Origin: Anaerolineales bacterium UBA5195
Lineage (GTDB): Bacteria; Chloroflexota; Anaerolineae; Anaerolineales; Villigracilaceae
Direction of reading: 5' to 3'
DNA: 62,311 nt
NCBI GenBank assembly: GCA_002412925.1
Contig: DHVZ01000059.1
Span: 67,623-129,933, forward strand
Shown here one piece after another: positions 16,562 to 26,426 of this stretch. A program made the position numbers and the translations under genes. The notes beneath the pieces were generated by a model, which was given only the letters and a program-made list of their open reading frames with translations, did no database searches and was not told the origin of the DNA. The first letter of the stretch is position 1; every line of letters begins with the position of its first letter.

Positions 16562-17650
16562 ATGGATACATTTGCATTCATTATCCATCCCATTGACCCC
16601 AAGCGTGATGTCAGCCGCAAGTACCCACTTTTAGGGAAAATCCTTTCAGAAAACCAGATCAATTTTTTCTCAACCTTTTTTCCTCCTGTCTATATTTCAG
16701 AGATAGAGGGAATTAAATCGGAAGCCACAGGTAAACAAATCAAAGGCTGGTTCCTGGCCTGCCCCTTCACCCCGAAGAGAATGCTTGAGCTACCAGAAAA
16801 GGTAGTCTATCGCAAAATTATTCAGACCGGGCGACTGGCCGAGAAGCTGGGCGCAAACATCCTGGGCTTGGGCGCGTTTACTTCTGTCGTTGGTGATGCA
16901 GGCCTCACTATTGCTCGTGAGTTGGATGTGCCGGTGACCACAGGCGATTCCTATACTGTTTCTCTGGCGGTGGAAGCTGTGCAAAAGGCTGCCGAGATCA
17001 TGGAAATACCCCTGGCTTCGGCAACGGCGGCAGTGGTAGGTGCTACCGGAGCCATAGGAAAAGTCTGCGCAGAACTTCTCGCAGACGCTGTAGGTGAGTT
17101 ATACTTAATAGGACGCCGCCGCGATGCGCTGGAGGCCCAGCGTGAGCGTTTGCAGGGCAAGGCGCAGGCAAAATTACATGTCAGCACGTCGATGGATGTT
17201 TTGCGGCGCGCGCATTTGATTTTGACCGTAACCAGCGCTATCCACGATGTGATTCGCCCGGAGTATTTACAGCCCGGGGCAGTGGTCTGTGATGTGGCCC
17301 GCCCTCGCGATGTATCTGCAATGGTGGCCGCAGCGCGAAATGATATATTAGTAATTGACGGTGGCATGGTTGATATACCTGGCCCCGTTGATTTCCACTT
17401 TAACTTCGGGTTTCCGTTAGGTAAATCCTATGCCTGTATGGCCGAGACCATGGCCCTGGCGTTGGAAGGCCGTTTTGAGGATTATACGCTTGGGAAGGAT
17501 ATCACCCGTGATCGGGTGGAGGAAATTGCCCGCATTGCCAAAAAGCATGGTTTTCGGTTAAGCGGTTTCCGTTCCTTTGAAAAAGCGGTCACACCCGAAC
17601 AAATAGAAACAGTGCGTCAGAATGCGAAAAAAGCCTGGCGCCAATCATGA
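16562..17650 (+). CDS. Long-chain acyl-ACP reductase-like (AAR family) oxidoreductase
   Basis: 362 aa. It resembles the cyanobacterial acyl-ACP reductase that makes fatty aldehydes from acyl-ACP. Matches recalled against that family are: SEATGKQIKGWFL near residue 53; NILGLGAFTSVV (99-110); the Rossmann motif VVGATGAIG (158-166); and KSYACMAETMALALEG (288-303), in which Cys292 aligns with the catalytic Cys that forms the acyl-thioester (Cys294 in the Synechococcus enzyme, from memory). The C-terminal region is also similar (ARIAKKHGFRLSGF). A shikimate-dehydrogenase-type label is likely from automated tools because of the Rossmann fold. No aldehyde-deformylating oxygenase is nearby, so a free aldehyde, alcohol or other lipid product is possible. 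The gap to the next start is 13 bp. Confidence 0.78.
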   Translation: MDTFAFIIHPIDPKRDVSRKYPLLGKILSENQINFFSTFFPPVYISEIEGIKSEATGKQIKGWFLACPFTPKRMLELPEKVVYRKIIQTGRLAEKLGANILGLGAFTSVVGDAGLTIARELDVPVTTGDSYTVSLAVEAVQKAAEIMEIPLASATAAVVGATGAIGKVCAELLADAVGELYLIGRRRDALEAQRERLQGKAQAKLHVSTSMDVLRRAHLILTVTSAIHDVIRPEYLQPGAVVCDVARPRDVSAMVAAARNDILVIDGGMVDIPGPVDFHFNFGFPLGKSYACMAETMALALEGRFEDYTLGKDITRDRVEEIARIAKKHGFRLSGFRSFEKAVTPEQIETVRQNAKKAWRQS

Positions 17651-17663
17651 TGGGAGGCTCGTT

Positions 17664-18569
17664 ATGGGAAAAGCCCGTCTTTTGATCACCGAAGATGATG
17701 TCGATATTTCGAACATGCTGAAGATCTATTTCGGCGGCCTTGGGTATGATGTCGATACAGCGATGCGTGGTTCGGAGGCCCTGGAAAAAACCCGCCAGGT
17801 GTTACCCCACCTCATTGTCCTCGATATCATGCTTCCAGATATCGATGGCTATGAGGTCTGCCGCACTTTGCGGACGAACACGCGCACCAGTCATATCCCG
17901 GTTATTTTCCTGACCCAGAAGGATGAGCGCAGTGATCGTCTGCAAGGGCTGGAACTGGGCGCCGACGATTATATTACCAAGCCCTTCGACATCGAAGAAT
18001 TGAAGCTGCGTGTTCAGGGCGCCATCCGCCGTTCGGAGCGCGAAAGCCTTACAGACCCGCGTTCTGGCTTACCAGCCGGGCGTTTGATCGAGGAACAACT
18101 CCGGCGCATCATTCGTGAGACAGGCTGGGCTTTCCTTGATATCAGGATCAATAATTTTGACGCCTTCAAGGATGTCTATGGATTTGTAGCCGCTGATGAC
18201 GTGCTGCGCTTTTCAGGCATGTTGATCGGCGAAGTGCTGGACGAATTAGGCAGTCCGTCCGACTTTGTGGGGCATGCAGGCGGCGATAATTTTGTGATTA
18301 TCACCACCGATGGCGCTTCACAGGGCATTCGTCAAAAGCTAAAAGACCGATTCAATGAAGAGGTCAAGTCACATTACAACTTTATCGATCGTCAGCAGGG
18401 CTTTGTGCTGGCTCCTACTGCTGATGGACAGATGGAGCAATCCCCTTTGATGACGTTGGCGACAGGAATGGTTTCGCCCTCCCAGCAAGCCTTTTCCGAT
18501 ATTCGTGAAATCACTGAACTGGCTGCCGAGGCGCGCCGTCAGGATGCTGGCGGAGTTGCCAAGGCCTGA
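17664..18569 (+). CDS. Response regulator with degenerate GGDEF output domain
   Basis: 301 aa from ATG 17664, which follows GGGAGG; an upstream in-frame start at 17622 lies in the reductase gene. A receiver domain (about residues 3-120) has the phosphoacceptor Asp in LDIMLPDIDGYEV and the Lys of TKPF. A GGDEF-like domain follows (about 135-285), beginning LTDPRSGLP. The signature is GGDNF instead of GGDEF/GGEEF, so diguanylate cyclase activity is doubtful; it may bind nucleotide or protein instead. Its place 18 bp upstream of the giant histidine kinase suggests it is one of two receivers of that kinase, the other being 26042-26416. Confidence 0.87.
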   Translation: MGKARLLITEDDVDISNMLKIYFGGLGYDVDTAMRGSEALEKTRQVLPHLIVLDIMLPDIDGYEVCRTLRTNTRTSHIPVIFLTQKDERSDRLQGLELGADDYITKPFDIEELKLRVQGAIRRSERESLTDPRSGLPAGRLIEEQLRRIIRETGWAFLDIRINNFDAFKDVYGFVAADDVLRFSGMLIGEVLDELGSPSDFVGHAGGDNFVIITTDGASQGIRQKLKDRFNEEVKSHYNFIDRQQGFVLAPTADGQMEQSPLMTLATGMVSPSQQAFSDIREITELAAEARRQDAGGVAKA

Positions 18570-18587
18570 TTTGGAGCCTGTGCCAGA

Positions 18588-21500
18588 ATGCTATTGCAAG
18601 GGCAAATTCTCCAGGGCTTAGGATTTTTACTATTCGGGCTGGTATTTATCTTACTGGTCTGGGTGCTTTTACGTTTTGTGCCCCGGGTGCGCCCTTCTGT
18701 GCAAGAGCCAGCGCAAATCCCTTTTGCGCAAATCCAGTCTCATGCTGATGCTGTGCTGCTGATTGAGACGGGTGGTCGAGTCCGCTTTATTAACAAGATA
18801 GCGAGTGAATGGTTCGAACTTGCTGATGGGGAAACGCCAAACATTGAAAGATTAAGCCGCAGGGTTCGCCCCGGCGAAGGTTTCCTTGAAATCTGCGCGG
18901 CTGAGGGCCAGGCGCGGTTTTCGGTTAATGGAAAGCTTGTTGACGGGGTGTCTTACCACGTCCCTGGCCCGCTGCCAGCCGTTCTCCTGGCGCTGCGTCG
19001 TGCTGAAAATGTTCTCAACCTGGCGGAAAGTGGACAAGATAGCCTGCCCGCTACCGCCTTGCGGTCAATTTCAGATTTCGGGCAGGCGATCGCCTCAAGC
19101 CTAAGCCTTGAAGCGACGATTGAATCGATTCTGACCAATGTCGAACAGTTGGTGGCCTCTGATTTCATCGAAGTGAAAATCTGGGAAGAAACAACCCAGG
19201 TATTGACCCCTTATCAATTGGAGGGAACTCCGGGGTTGGCTCGTGCTCTCAAGCGTGAGAAACAGAGTCAGTTTGGGGAATATGCGAATTACCTCGTTAC
19301 CAGCCGCGAGGAGCTGTTCATTGCTGATACTCGAAAAATGAGTGATGAGAAATATGATCCAGTGAACCATCGCGTCCCACCGATGGGATCTTATCTTGGC
19401 ATCCCGCTGGTGGCTTACGGACAGCTTGTTGGAACGCTGGAAGTTGGGGTGGTGCCGGTTAATGGTTTTACAGTTGATGATTTAAGTATCCTGCAATTGG
19501 TCACCGGGCAGGCAGCAGTTGCGTTGAGGAATGCCGGATTATATGAGGCCCAACAACGCTGGAATGCGCAGCTTTTTGGTCTTACCAATCTTTCGCAAGC
19601 GGTTGGGTCTTTGCACGACTTAAAAGATTTATTTGCCCGCATGGTTGACGGTCTGTCAACTTTATTCAACGTTGATATTTTAGGCTTTTTGCTGTATGAC
19701 GAACAGCGGCGTTTACTGGAAGGGCAGATGCCATTCCAGGGACTGCCGAACAACATTGTTCAGATTTATAAAACACCGATCTCCTTTAATAGCCCCGCAG
19801 AAAAACACATCTTGAGCCAGGAAATTATCAAGACTGCCAATGCGGCGCAGGATTCAGCCTGGGTGGACCTGGGTTTGCAGGATATAGCCCAGGCCGCGTC
19901 GATGCGCGATACAGCCCTGATTCCTTTGATTTCTTCCGGGCGCTTTTTAGGGTATCTGCAGCTTTCTAACCACAGGCAGAGTGAAGATACCGTTTCAGAG
20001 GAAGAACTGCGCTTGTTGAAGATTGTTGCCAATCAGGTGGCAGCCATTATCGATAATGCCTTGCTTGTGCAACAAGCCCGTCAGCGTAATCAACGAACAG
20101 AAGGGATGCGCCGGATTGCCAGCCTGGTCAGTTCCACGGCGACCCTGGACGAGATATTAAAATATTCATTGCAAGAAGTTGCGCAATTATTACAGGCTGA
20201 TTCCGGTTCCATTTTTTTGCTGGACGAAAGTGCCGGGATTATGCGGGCGCATGTTCCTTCGGCTTTTGGGGTGCCCGATGAATTACGCGAGTCTCTCTCC
20301 CGGCTTAATGTAAAATCTTCGGCTTTTCGCATGACGGTGGCGGGGAGTCAGCGTCCTTTTGTATCCGGTGAACTTGCCAAAGATAACCGGGTCCTTCCCT
20401 TGTATCGCATCATTGTCCGCAAATTAAAGATGGAATCAGCCATGGTGGTTCCACTGGTCGTGCGCGGACAAGGGATTGGCGAGCTGATGGTAGGTTCTCG
20501 GAAACAGGACCTATTTAATAATTACGATTTGCAAATCGCTTCGACAGTTGCCAGCCAGTTGGCGATTGCGATTGACAGCTCGCAGCATTCTGGCGAGACA
20601 GATGAAATCTTGCGCCGCCGTTCCACTTATCTGACTGTGACAAACAGGATTGTGCGCGAACTGAATTCGACGTCGAATCTCAAGGAAATTTCCCGTATTA
20701 TCCATGATGAATGCCTGGCCGTTACAGGAGCAGCTTGCGGCGCTGTTTTTCTGTATGACCGGGAAAAAGATGGAATTGGAAATCGGACAGTTCTGTATTT
20801 CCAGGGACATTCCCCGACGGATACTCCTTCTGATCTTGAGCAGAAAGCGCTTGAAATGGACGAGCCGCTGGTCATCTCAGACGTCCCCGATGACGAAGTT
20901 CCGCACAGCGGTATCCATTCAGCCTTATTGATGCCGATTATTAACCATGGGCAAGTTTTTGGTCTGATTCAACTTCATTCCGCAAAAGTCGATCATTTTG
21001 ACGAGACCGCTGCTGAGATGGTTAAAAATATAAGTGCGCAGGCGGCCTTATCGGTCAACCAGGCTTTCCGCCAGCAGGATCAACAACAGCGTATTGAATT
21101 ATTCCATCGCCGCGCCGACACATTGATGCAGTTGTTTGAGACCTCGAAGAATCTGCGTGTCGATCAGACATTGACCAGCGCCATGGATTCGATTGCGCAG
21201 GGTATCCAAAAGGCCACGCCTTTTGAGGTTGTCATGGTAAGTTTGTATGATGCCCAAACCGGTTTGTTATCACGCGTGGTTGGCGCCGGTATTGACGAAA
21301 CAACGTTTGCAGAATTTAAGACATATCAACAACCCTGGACCAGCATATCCCAGTTGATGAAACCCGAATTCGAGGTTGGGAATGTTTTCTTCATCCCGGC
21401 AGACCAGGCGCCCGTGATCCCTGGTGATGTCCAGTTGCTGACAACGATGACAGAAGCCCAGCAAAAGCCGAATGCCTGGGATCCCGATGACTTGCTCCTG

Positions 21501-24500
21501 ATTCCCATTTATGATAATCATGATAACCCCCTGGGGTTGATCAGCGTGGATGTGCCGCGGGATGGTTTGCGCCCAGACCAGGTCGTTTTTGAAACCCTGG
21601 AGGTCTTTGCCGCCCAGGCCGCCCTGACGATTACGAGTGGTCTGAGTATCCTGGATTTCCGCTCGCAAATTGATAGTTTGAGCGACGATGTTCAGCGGCA
21701 GAAAAGCCTGGTGGATTTCAGCCAGCGCAGTTTGCCCATGCTCTTGCACAAAGATCTTGAGCAAACGATTTCAATCAGCCACCTTAACCAGCGGGCGCGG
21801 CATATTCGCGCCAGTTTACAGTTAACCGAGGCGATTAGCCGCCAGGTTGATTCGTCTACAGCGCTGATCACACTTGGCCAACAAGTACTGACCAGTTTTG
21901 ATATGTCTGTGGCGATTTTGGCCCGCGACACGATTGAAGGACCGCGGATTACCAATATCTTGGGGAGCCTGCCGCGAGGGGCAAATCCCGAGGCTTTATT
22001 CGGTCAACGCAACCCTTTGCGCACTTGTTTACAAACAGGGGAGGCTATCTTATCCGAAAACCTGGATGAAGATGAAGTTTGGCATGACACACCTTTTCTC
22101 TCTGCTTTACATGCCAAGTCATTCATCTGCATGCCGGTGGTGATTAACAATAAACCGATTGCCGCAGTCCTGGCCACTGATACGGAACCCATCCCCGGGC
22201 TTTCACCGGAAGACCGCAAGGTTTATTTCCAGATCAGCAAACAAATTTCCATTATTTTGCAAAATATCAGCCTGCTCAACGAAACTCGCCAACGGCTGCA
22301 AGAAGTTAACCTGTTATTGGATTTCAGCCGTCGTTTGAGTGGCCTTAACCCGCAGGAGATCCTTAAATCCCTGCTTGATAGCGCTTTGCGCGTTGTCAGC
22401 CCGGCGCATGCGGGTGTCGTATTTTTATGGGAGCCTCACGATGAGCTTCTGGTCCCATCGGCGGCGGCTAATTATGTCGATGATGAAACCATCATGGAAA
22501 TCAGATACCACGCTGGTGAGGGGCTCCCGGGGCGCGTGTTTAATGAAAGAAAATCTTTGCGGGTGGATGATCTCAATTTTGCGGCTGACTACAATTTGCC
22601 CGCCGAGAATTTGCTCAAATTTCGAAAAGCGACGGGTGGGCGCTTACCTGTCTCGAGCATGGTTTTGCCCATTTCAACCAGCGAACGGCAGTTGGGCATC
22701 CTCATCCTTGACAACTTCAACGCTTCTGCGGCTTTCCAGGCCGATGATGAAGCGATCTTGCTTTCGCTAATCCAACAGGTGGCCCTTTCGCTCGAAAATG
22801 TGCGTCTTGTGCAAGCCACACAGGAACGCGCCGGGCAGTTGCAGGCGCTGAATGCCGTGGCAGCTACGCTCACGTCCAGTCTTCAGCGAGACGAGCTGGT
22901 CGGGTCTTTGCTGGAACGAATGACCGCAGTTATCCCTTACGATACAGCCATTCTGTGGCTGCGCCAGGAAGATAAGATGGTGGTGGCTGATGCGCGTGGC
23001 TTTGATGACAGCGAAGAGCGCAAAGGCCTTTCAGTAGAAGTGGCTGACAGCGTTTTGCTGAATGAAATGACGCGGACCGGCCAGGCCATCGCTGCCGATG
23101 ATATTCGGAGTGATCCGCGTTTTACCCAGCTGGTGGAACCGCGCTATCTTTCCTGGCTGGGGATCCCGCTCATTACGAAGGGCCAGGTCATCGGCGTACT
23201 GGCAATTGAAAAGACAGAATCGCACTTTTACTCCCGCGACCTGATGCAGTTAGCCACCACCTTTGCCAGCCAGGCGGCAGTTGCGATTGATAACGCCAAC
23301 CTGTTCGAGGAATCTGTCCGCCGCGCGGCTGAACTTGACGAACGGTCCCAGCGCCTGGCTTTACTGAACCAGTTCTCGTCTGCGCTGGGCGGCTCTCTGA
23401 GCGCAGACCAGGTGCTCCGCCTGACAGCGAATCAGCTGATGGCTGCAGTGCAGGCTGATCGGGCGATGGTTTTACTGCTCGACAAGAACAACCGCGACTT
23501 TTTACTCACAATCCTTCCCGACGAGACCGGGCAGGTGGCAGGCTACCGTTCCCTGCCGGCTTCCCCTGCATTGAACCGTTTGCGCGAATCCCAGACTATT
23601 TATTTTGCTGAGAACATCAATCAGGATGCCAGCCTAGACTCGTTGGCCAACTTGCTGGGAGGCATGACCTCTTTATTTATCCTGCCCATTCCCTGCACCG
23701 AGAACCTGTATGCCATTGCCATTCAGAGCCAGCAGGAGCATCGCTTCACTTCGACAGAAATTGAATTATCGCGTACCATCGGAAACCAGGCTGCGATCGC
23801 GCTTGAAAATGCAGATTTGTACCAGTCCACAGTGGCAACGGCAGAACGCCTGGCGATTTTAAATCAAGTCTCTTACGAGATTGGTTCCAGTCTCGATATT
23901 GAAGACATCTATCGTTCAGTTCATGATGCCGCTGGCAAACTGATGCCGGTAGAAGCTTTTATCATTGCCTTCCTGGATGAAGAGACCGATGAAGTGGATG
24001 GCGTCTATATTGTCGATCTGGGTCAGCGCATCAGCAATATCCGCCTGCCCAGCGGACAAGGACTGAGCGGCCAGGTGATTGCCACCGGACAACCGATTCT
24101 CACCACCCAATCCAGCGAAGTCGATGCCCGCGGAGGTGTTCCGGTTGGCGAGAAGGGCACGCCTCACTCGATTGTGGCCGTACCGATGCTTTCAGGCGGT
24201 AAAGTTATTGGTTGTCTATCTGCGCAGAGTTATCAACATTATGCCTATACCGAAAATGACCAGCAAATCCTGAGCACGCTGGCGAACCAGGCAACCGTTG
24301 CCATTCAAAACGCGCGTTTACTCGGGGAAACGCAGAAATTAGCGGCCACCCTGGAGCAGCGTGTGGTGGAGCGGACCGCTGAATTGGCTCATGAACAGCA
24401 TAATACAGAGACCCTCCTGCGGATTCTAACAGAGGTCTCGGCCAGCCTTGACCTTGATCGCGCACTCAGCCGCACACTGGCTCTCTTGAATGATGCCATT

Positions 24501-26039
24501 GGCGCCGAGCAGGGCACGATCATGCTCTTGCACGCTGAAGACAACATGCTGCATTACCGAGCCGGTTATGGATATGTGTCTGAGGTGACTGCGCAGCCTG
24601 GCGACATAAAACCGGCCAATGAACTCAAGCTAAAAATTGGCGAGGGACTGGCCGGTTGGGTGGTGAAAAATCGCCAGCCTGTCATGGTTGATGATTTATA
24701 CCAAGACTCGCGTTGGGTGGTCTCTCATGGGTCGAAGAGTCATCGCAGCGCCCTGGTGGCGCCATTGGTGGTCGGCGAAGATATCATTGGCGCAATCATG
24801 GTTTACCATCGTCAGGCTGGTTTCTTCAGCGATGATGCTCTCGAAATGGTGAAAGCCATTGGGGCCCAGGTGGCAATTGCCATCAACAACGCCCAACTTT
24901 ATGAACTGATCCGTGACCAGGCCGAACGTTTGGGTTCGATGTTGCGCCAACAGCAGATGGAAGCCAGCCGGCAGACCGCGATTCTCGAAGCGGTGGCCGA
25001 TGGCGTCCTTGTGACTGATCCTACCAACCAGATCACCTTTGTAAATGCCTCGGCTGAGCAAATTTTATCCTTGTCAGAATCGCAATTACAGGGCCAGTCG
25101 CTCGAAAACTTTTCTGGTCTATTTGGTAAGTCAACGCAGACATGGATTCAAACCGTGCAGGAATGGTCTGACAACCCCGGCGCCAATCGCTCTGGCGAGA
25201 TGTATGCGGAACAATTTAGCCTGGAAAACGGCAGGGTTGTCCTTGTCCACCTGGCCCCGGTTGTTTGGAGAAAAGAATTCCTGGGTACGGTCTCCATTTT
25301 TCGAGATATTACCCACGAGGTCGAAGTCGACCGTTTGAAGTCTGAATTCGTGGCGACGGTCAGTCACGAACTGCGGACCCCGATGACCTCGATCCGGGGA
25401 TATGTGGACATCTTATTGATGGGCGCAGCAGGCGCATTGAACGAAAACCAGACCCATTTCCTTGAGATTGTCAAAAACAATACCGAACGCTTGAATATCC
25501 TGGTCAATGACCTGCTGGATGTTTCGCGGATTGAAGCCGGGCGCATTACGCTTTCCTTGCACCCCCTGGATTTACGCGAAGTTGCCGACGAAGTTATCGC
25601 TGATGTTTTACGCCGCTCTCAAGAGGAAGGCAAGCCCATGGAAGTTTCCTTGGACGCGGGCGAATCCTTGCCTCATGTTGTGGCAGACCCCGAGCGCGTA
25701 CGCCAGATTCTTGGAAACCTGGTTGACAATGCTTATAATTACACTCCCTCCCAGGGAAATATCAAGGTGAGCATGCACAGCGCAAACGGGAACGTACAGG
25801 TGGATGTGATTGACTCCGGTATCGGCATTTCGTTGGAGCAACAGGAACGGGTCTTTGAACGCTTTTTCCGGGGCGAAGACCCGCTGGTGCTGGCAACGCC
25901 GGGCACTGGCCTGGGCCTGTCCATCGTCAAGCAGTTGGTTGAAATGCACCACGGCAAGATTTGGATGAACAGCAATGGCATGCCCGGGCGAGGCAGCACG
26001 TTTTCCTTCACCCTGCCAGTGGCTGACACTGAGGAGTAG
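18588..26039 (+). CDS. Giant multi-GAF sensor histidine kinase (2483 aa)
   Basis: An N-terminal TM helix (about residues 9-30) is followed by a PAS-like segment (about 48-125), then by about eleven GAF domains between residues 150 and 2110, each about 160-170 residues and often opening with a short helix such as LNQVSYEIGSSLD or LTEVSASLDLD. A coiled coil follows, a PAS domain lies at about 2120-2235, and HisKA carries FVATVSHELRTPM with phosphoacceptor His2260. HATPase_c follows, with its N box NLVDNAYNYTP near 2378, DSGIGIS near 2411 and GTGLGLSIV near 2440. No receiver domain is attached; a stand-alone receiver follows after 2 bp. GAF domains bind small ligands, nucleotides or light/redox cofactors, and none here shows an obvious phytochrome Cys. 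The number of GAF modules is far above the usual one to three. Confidence 0.93.
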   Translation: MLLQGQILQGLGFLLFGLVFILLVWVLLRFVPRVRPSVQEPAQIPFAQIQSHADAVLLIETGGRVRFINKIASEWFELADGETPNIERLSRRVRPGEGFLEICAAEGQARFSVNGKLVDGVSYHVPGPLPAVLLALRRAENVLNLAESGQDSLPATALRSISDFGQAIASSLSLEATIESILTNVEQLVASDFIEVKIWEETTQVLTPYQLEGTPGLARALKREKQSQFGEYANYLVTSREELFIADTRKMSDEKYDPVNHRVPPMGSYLGIPLVAYGQLVGTLEVGVVPVNGFTVDDLSILQLVTGQAAVALRNAGLYEAQQRWNAQLFGLTNLSQAVGSLHDLKDLFARMVDGLSTLFNVDILGFLLYDEQRRLLEGQMPFQGLPNNIVQIYKTPISFNSPAEKHILSQEIIKTANAAQDSAWVDLGLQDIAQAASMRDTALIPLISSGRFLGYLQLSNHRQSEDTVSEEELRLLKIVANQVAAIIDNALLVQQARQRNQRTEGMRRIASLVSSTATLDEILKYSLQEVAQLLQADSGSIFLLDESAGIMRAHVPSAFGVPDELRESLSRLNVKSSAFRMTVAGSQRPFVSGELAKDNRVLPLYRIIVRKLKMESAMVVPLVVRGQGIGELMVGSRKQDLFNNYDLQIASTVASQLAIAIDSSQHSGETDEILRRRSTYLTVTNRIVRELNSTSNLKEISRIIHDECLAVTGAACGAVFLYDREKDGIGNRTVLYFQGHSPTDTPSDLEQKALEMDEPLVISDVPDDEVPHSGIHSALLMPIINHGQVFGLIQLHSAKVDHFDETAAEMVKNISAQAALSVNQAFRQQDQQQRIELFHRRADTLMQLFETSKNLRVDQTLTSAMDSIAQGIQKATPFEVVMVSLYDAQTGLLSRVVGAGIDETTFAEFKTYQQPWTSISQLMKPEFEVGNVFFIPADQAPVIPGDVQLLTTMTEAQQKPNAWDPDDLLLIPIYDNHDNPLGLISVDVPRDGLRPDQVVFETLEVFAAQAALTITSGLSILDFRSQIDSLSDDVQRQKSLVDFSQRSLPMLLHKDLEQTISISHLNQRARHIRASLQLTEAISRQVDSSTALITLGQQVLTSFDMSVAILARDTIEGPRITNILGSLPRGANPEALFGQRNPLRTCLQTGEAILSENLDEDEVWHDTPFLSALHAKSFICMPVVINNKPIAAVLATDTEPIPGLSPEDRKVYFQISKQISIILQNISLLNETRQRLQEVNLLLDFSRRLSGLNPQEILKSLLDSALRVVSPAHAGVVFLWEPHDELLVPSAAANYVDDETIMEIRYHAGEGLPGRVFNERKSLRVDDLNFAADYNLPAENLLKFRKATGGRLPVSSMVLPISTSERQLGILILDNFNASAAFQADDEAILLSLIQQVALSLENVRLVQATQERAGQLQALNAVAATLTSSLQRDELVGSLLERMTAVIPYDTAILWLRQEDKMVVADARGFDDSEERKGLSVEVADSVLLNEMTRTGQAIAADDIRSDPRFTQLVEPRYLSWLGIPLITKGQVIGVLAIEKTESHFYSRDLMQLATTFASQAAVAIDNANLFEESVRRAAELDERSQRLALLNQFSSALGGSLSADQVLRLTANQLMAAVQADRAMVLLLDKNNRDFLLTILPDETGQVAGYRSLPASPALNRLRESQTIYFAENINQDASLDSLANLLGGMTSLFILPIPCTENLYAIAIQSQQEHRFTSTEIELSRTIGNQAAIALENADLYQSTVATAERLAILNQVSYEIGSSLDIEDIYRSVHDAAGKLMPVEAFIIAFLDEETDEVDGVYIVDLGQRISNIRLPSGQGLSGQVIATGQPILTTQSSEVDARGGVPVGEKGTPHSIVAVPMLSGGKVIGCLSAQSYQHYAYTENDQQILSTLANQATVAIQNARLLGETQKLAATLEQRVVERTAELAHEQHNTETLLRILTEVSASLDLDRALSRTLALLNDAIGAEQGTIMLLHAEDNMLHYRAGYGYVSEVTAQPGDIKPANELKLKIGEGLAGWVVKNRQPVMVDDLYQDSRWVVSHGSKSHRSALVAPLVVGEDIIGAIMVYHRQAGFFSDDALEMVKAIGAQVAIAINNAQLYELIRDQAERLGSMLRQQQMEASRQTAILEAVADGVLVTDPTNQITFVNASAEQILSLSESQLQGQSLENFSGLFGKSTQTWIQTVQEWSDNPGANRSGEMYAEQFSLENGRVVLVHLAPVVWRKEFLGTVSIFRDITHEVEVDRLKSEFVATVSHELRTPMTSIRGYVDILLMGAAGALNENQTHFLEIVKNNTERLNILVNDLLDVSRIEAGRITLSLHPLDLREVADEVIADVLRRSQEEGKPMEVSLDAGESLPHVVADPERVRQILGNLVDNAYNYTPSQGNIKVSMHSANGNVQVDVIDSGIGISLEQQERVFERFFRGEDPLVLATPGTGLGLSIVKQLVEMHHGKIWMNSNGMPGRGSTFSFTLPVADTEE

Positions 26040-26041
26040 TT

Positions 26042-26416
26042 ATGGCAAAAATTGTGATTGCAGAAGATGAACCGGATATCCGTGAATTGATCGCTTTTAC
26101 CCTGCGTTTTGCAGGTTATGAGGTTATTACAGGCAGTAATGGTGAGGAAGGTTACGAACTTACCAAAAAAGAACACCCAGATCTGGCGATGTTTGATGTG
26201 CGCATGCCCAAAATGACCGGCTATGATGCCTGTAGAAAAATCAAGGCGGACCCCGAAATTGCGCATATCCCGGTGATATTTTTGTCTGCCAAAGGACAGG
26301 AAAATGAAATCGAGCAAGGTCTTTCTGCTGGCGCAGAAGAATACATGCTCAAACCCTTTGCTCCAGACCAACTGACAGACCGTGTCAGAGCTGTTTTGGC
26401 GAAATACGGCAAATAA
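26042..26416 (+). CDS. CheY-like single-domain response regulator
   Basis: 124 aa: one receiver domain with acidic residues E8/D9 in IAEDEPD, phosphoacceptor Asp52 in MFDVRMPKMTG, and the conserved Lys in MLKPFAP near residue 103. No output domain. It starts 2 bp after the giant kinase stop, so it is almost certainly its direct phosphotransfer partner. It would act by protein contact, as CheY does, possibly on the GTPase, the hydrolases or a cell-surface machine (inference). Confidence 0.93.
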   Translation: MAKIVIAEDEPDIRELIAFTLRFAGYEVITGSNGEEGYELTKKEHPDLAMFDVRMPKMTGYDACRKIKADPEIAHIPVIFLSAKGQENEIEQGLSAGAEEYMLKPFAPDQLTDRVRAVLAKYGK

Positions 26417-26426
26417 TTCGGAGATT

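Noticed and set aside
16562..17650. Call as shikimate dehydrogenase
   Set aside because: Only the Rossmann motif agrees; the SEATGKQIKG block, GAFTS block and Cys292 region fit the acyl-ACP reductase family better.
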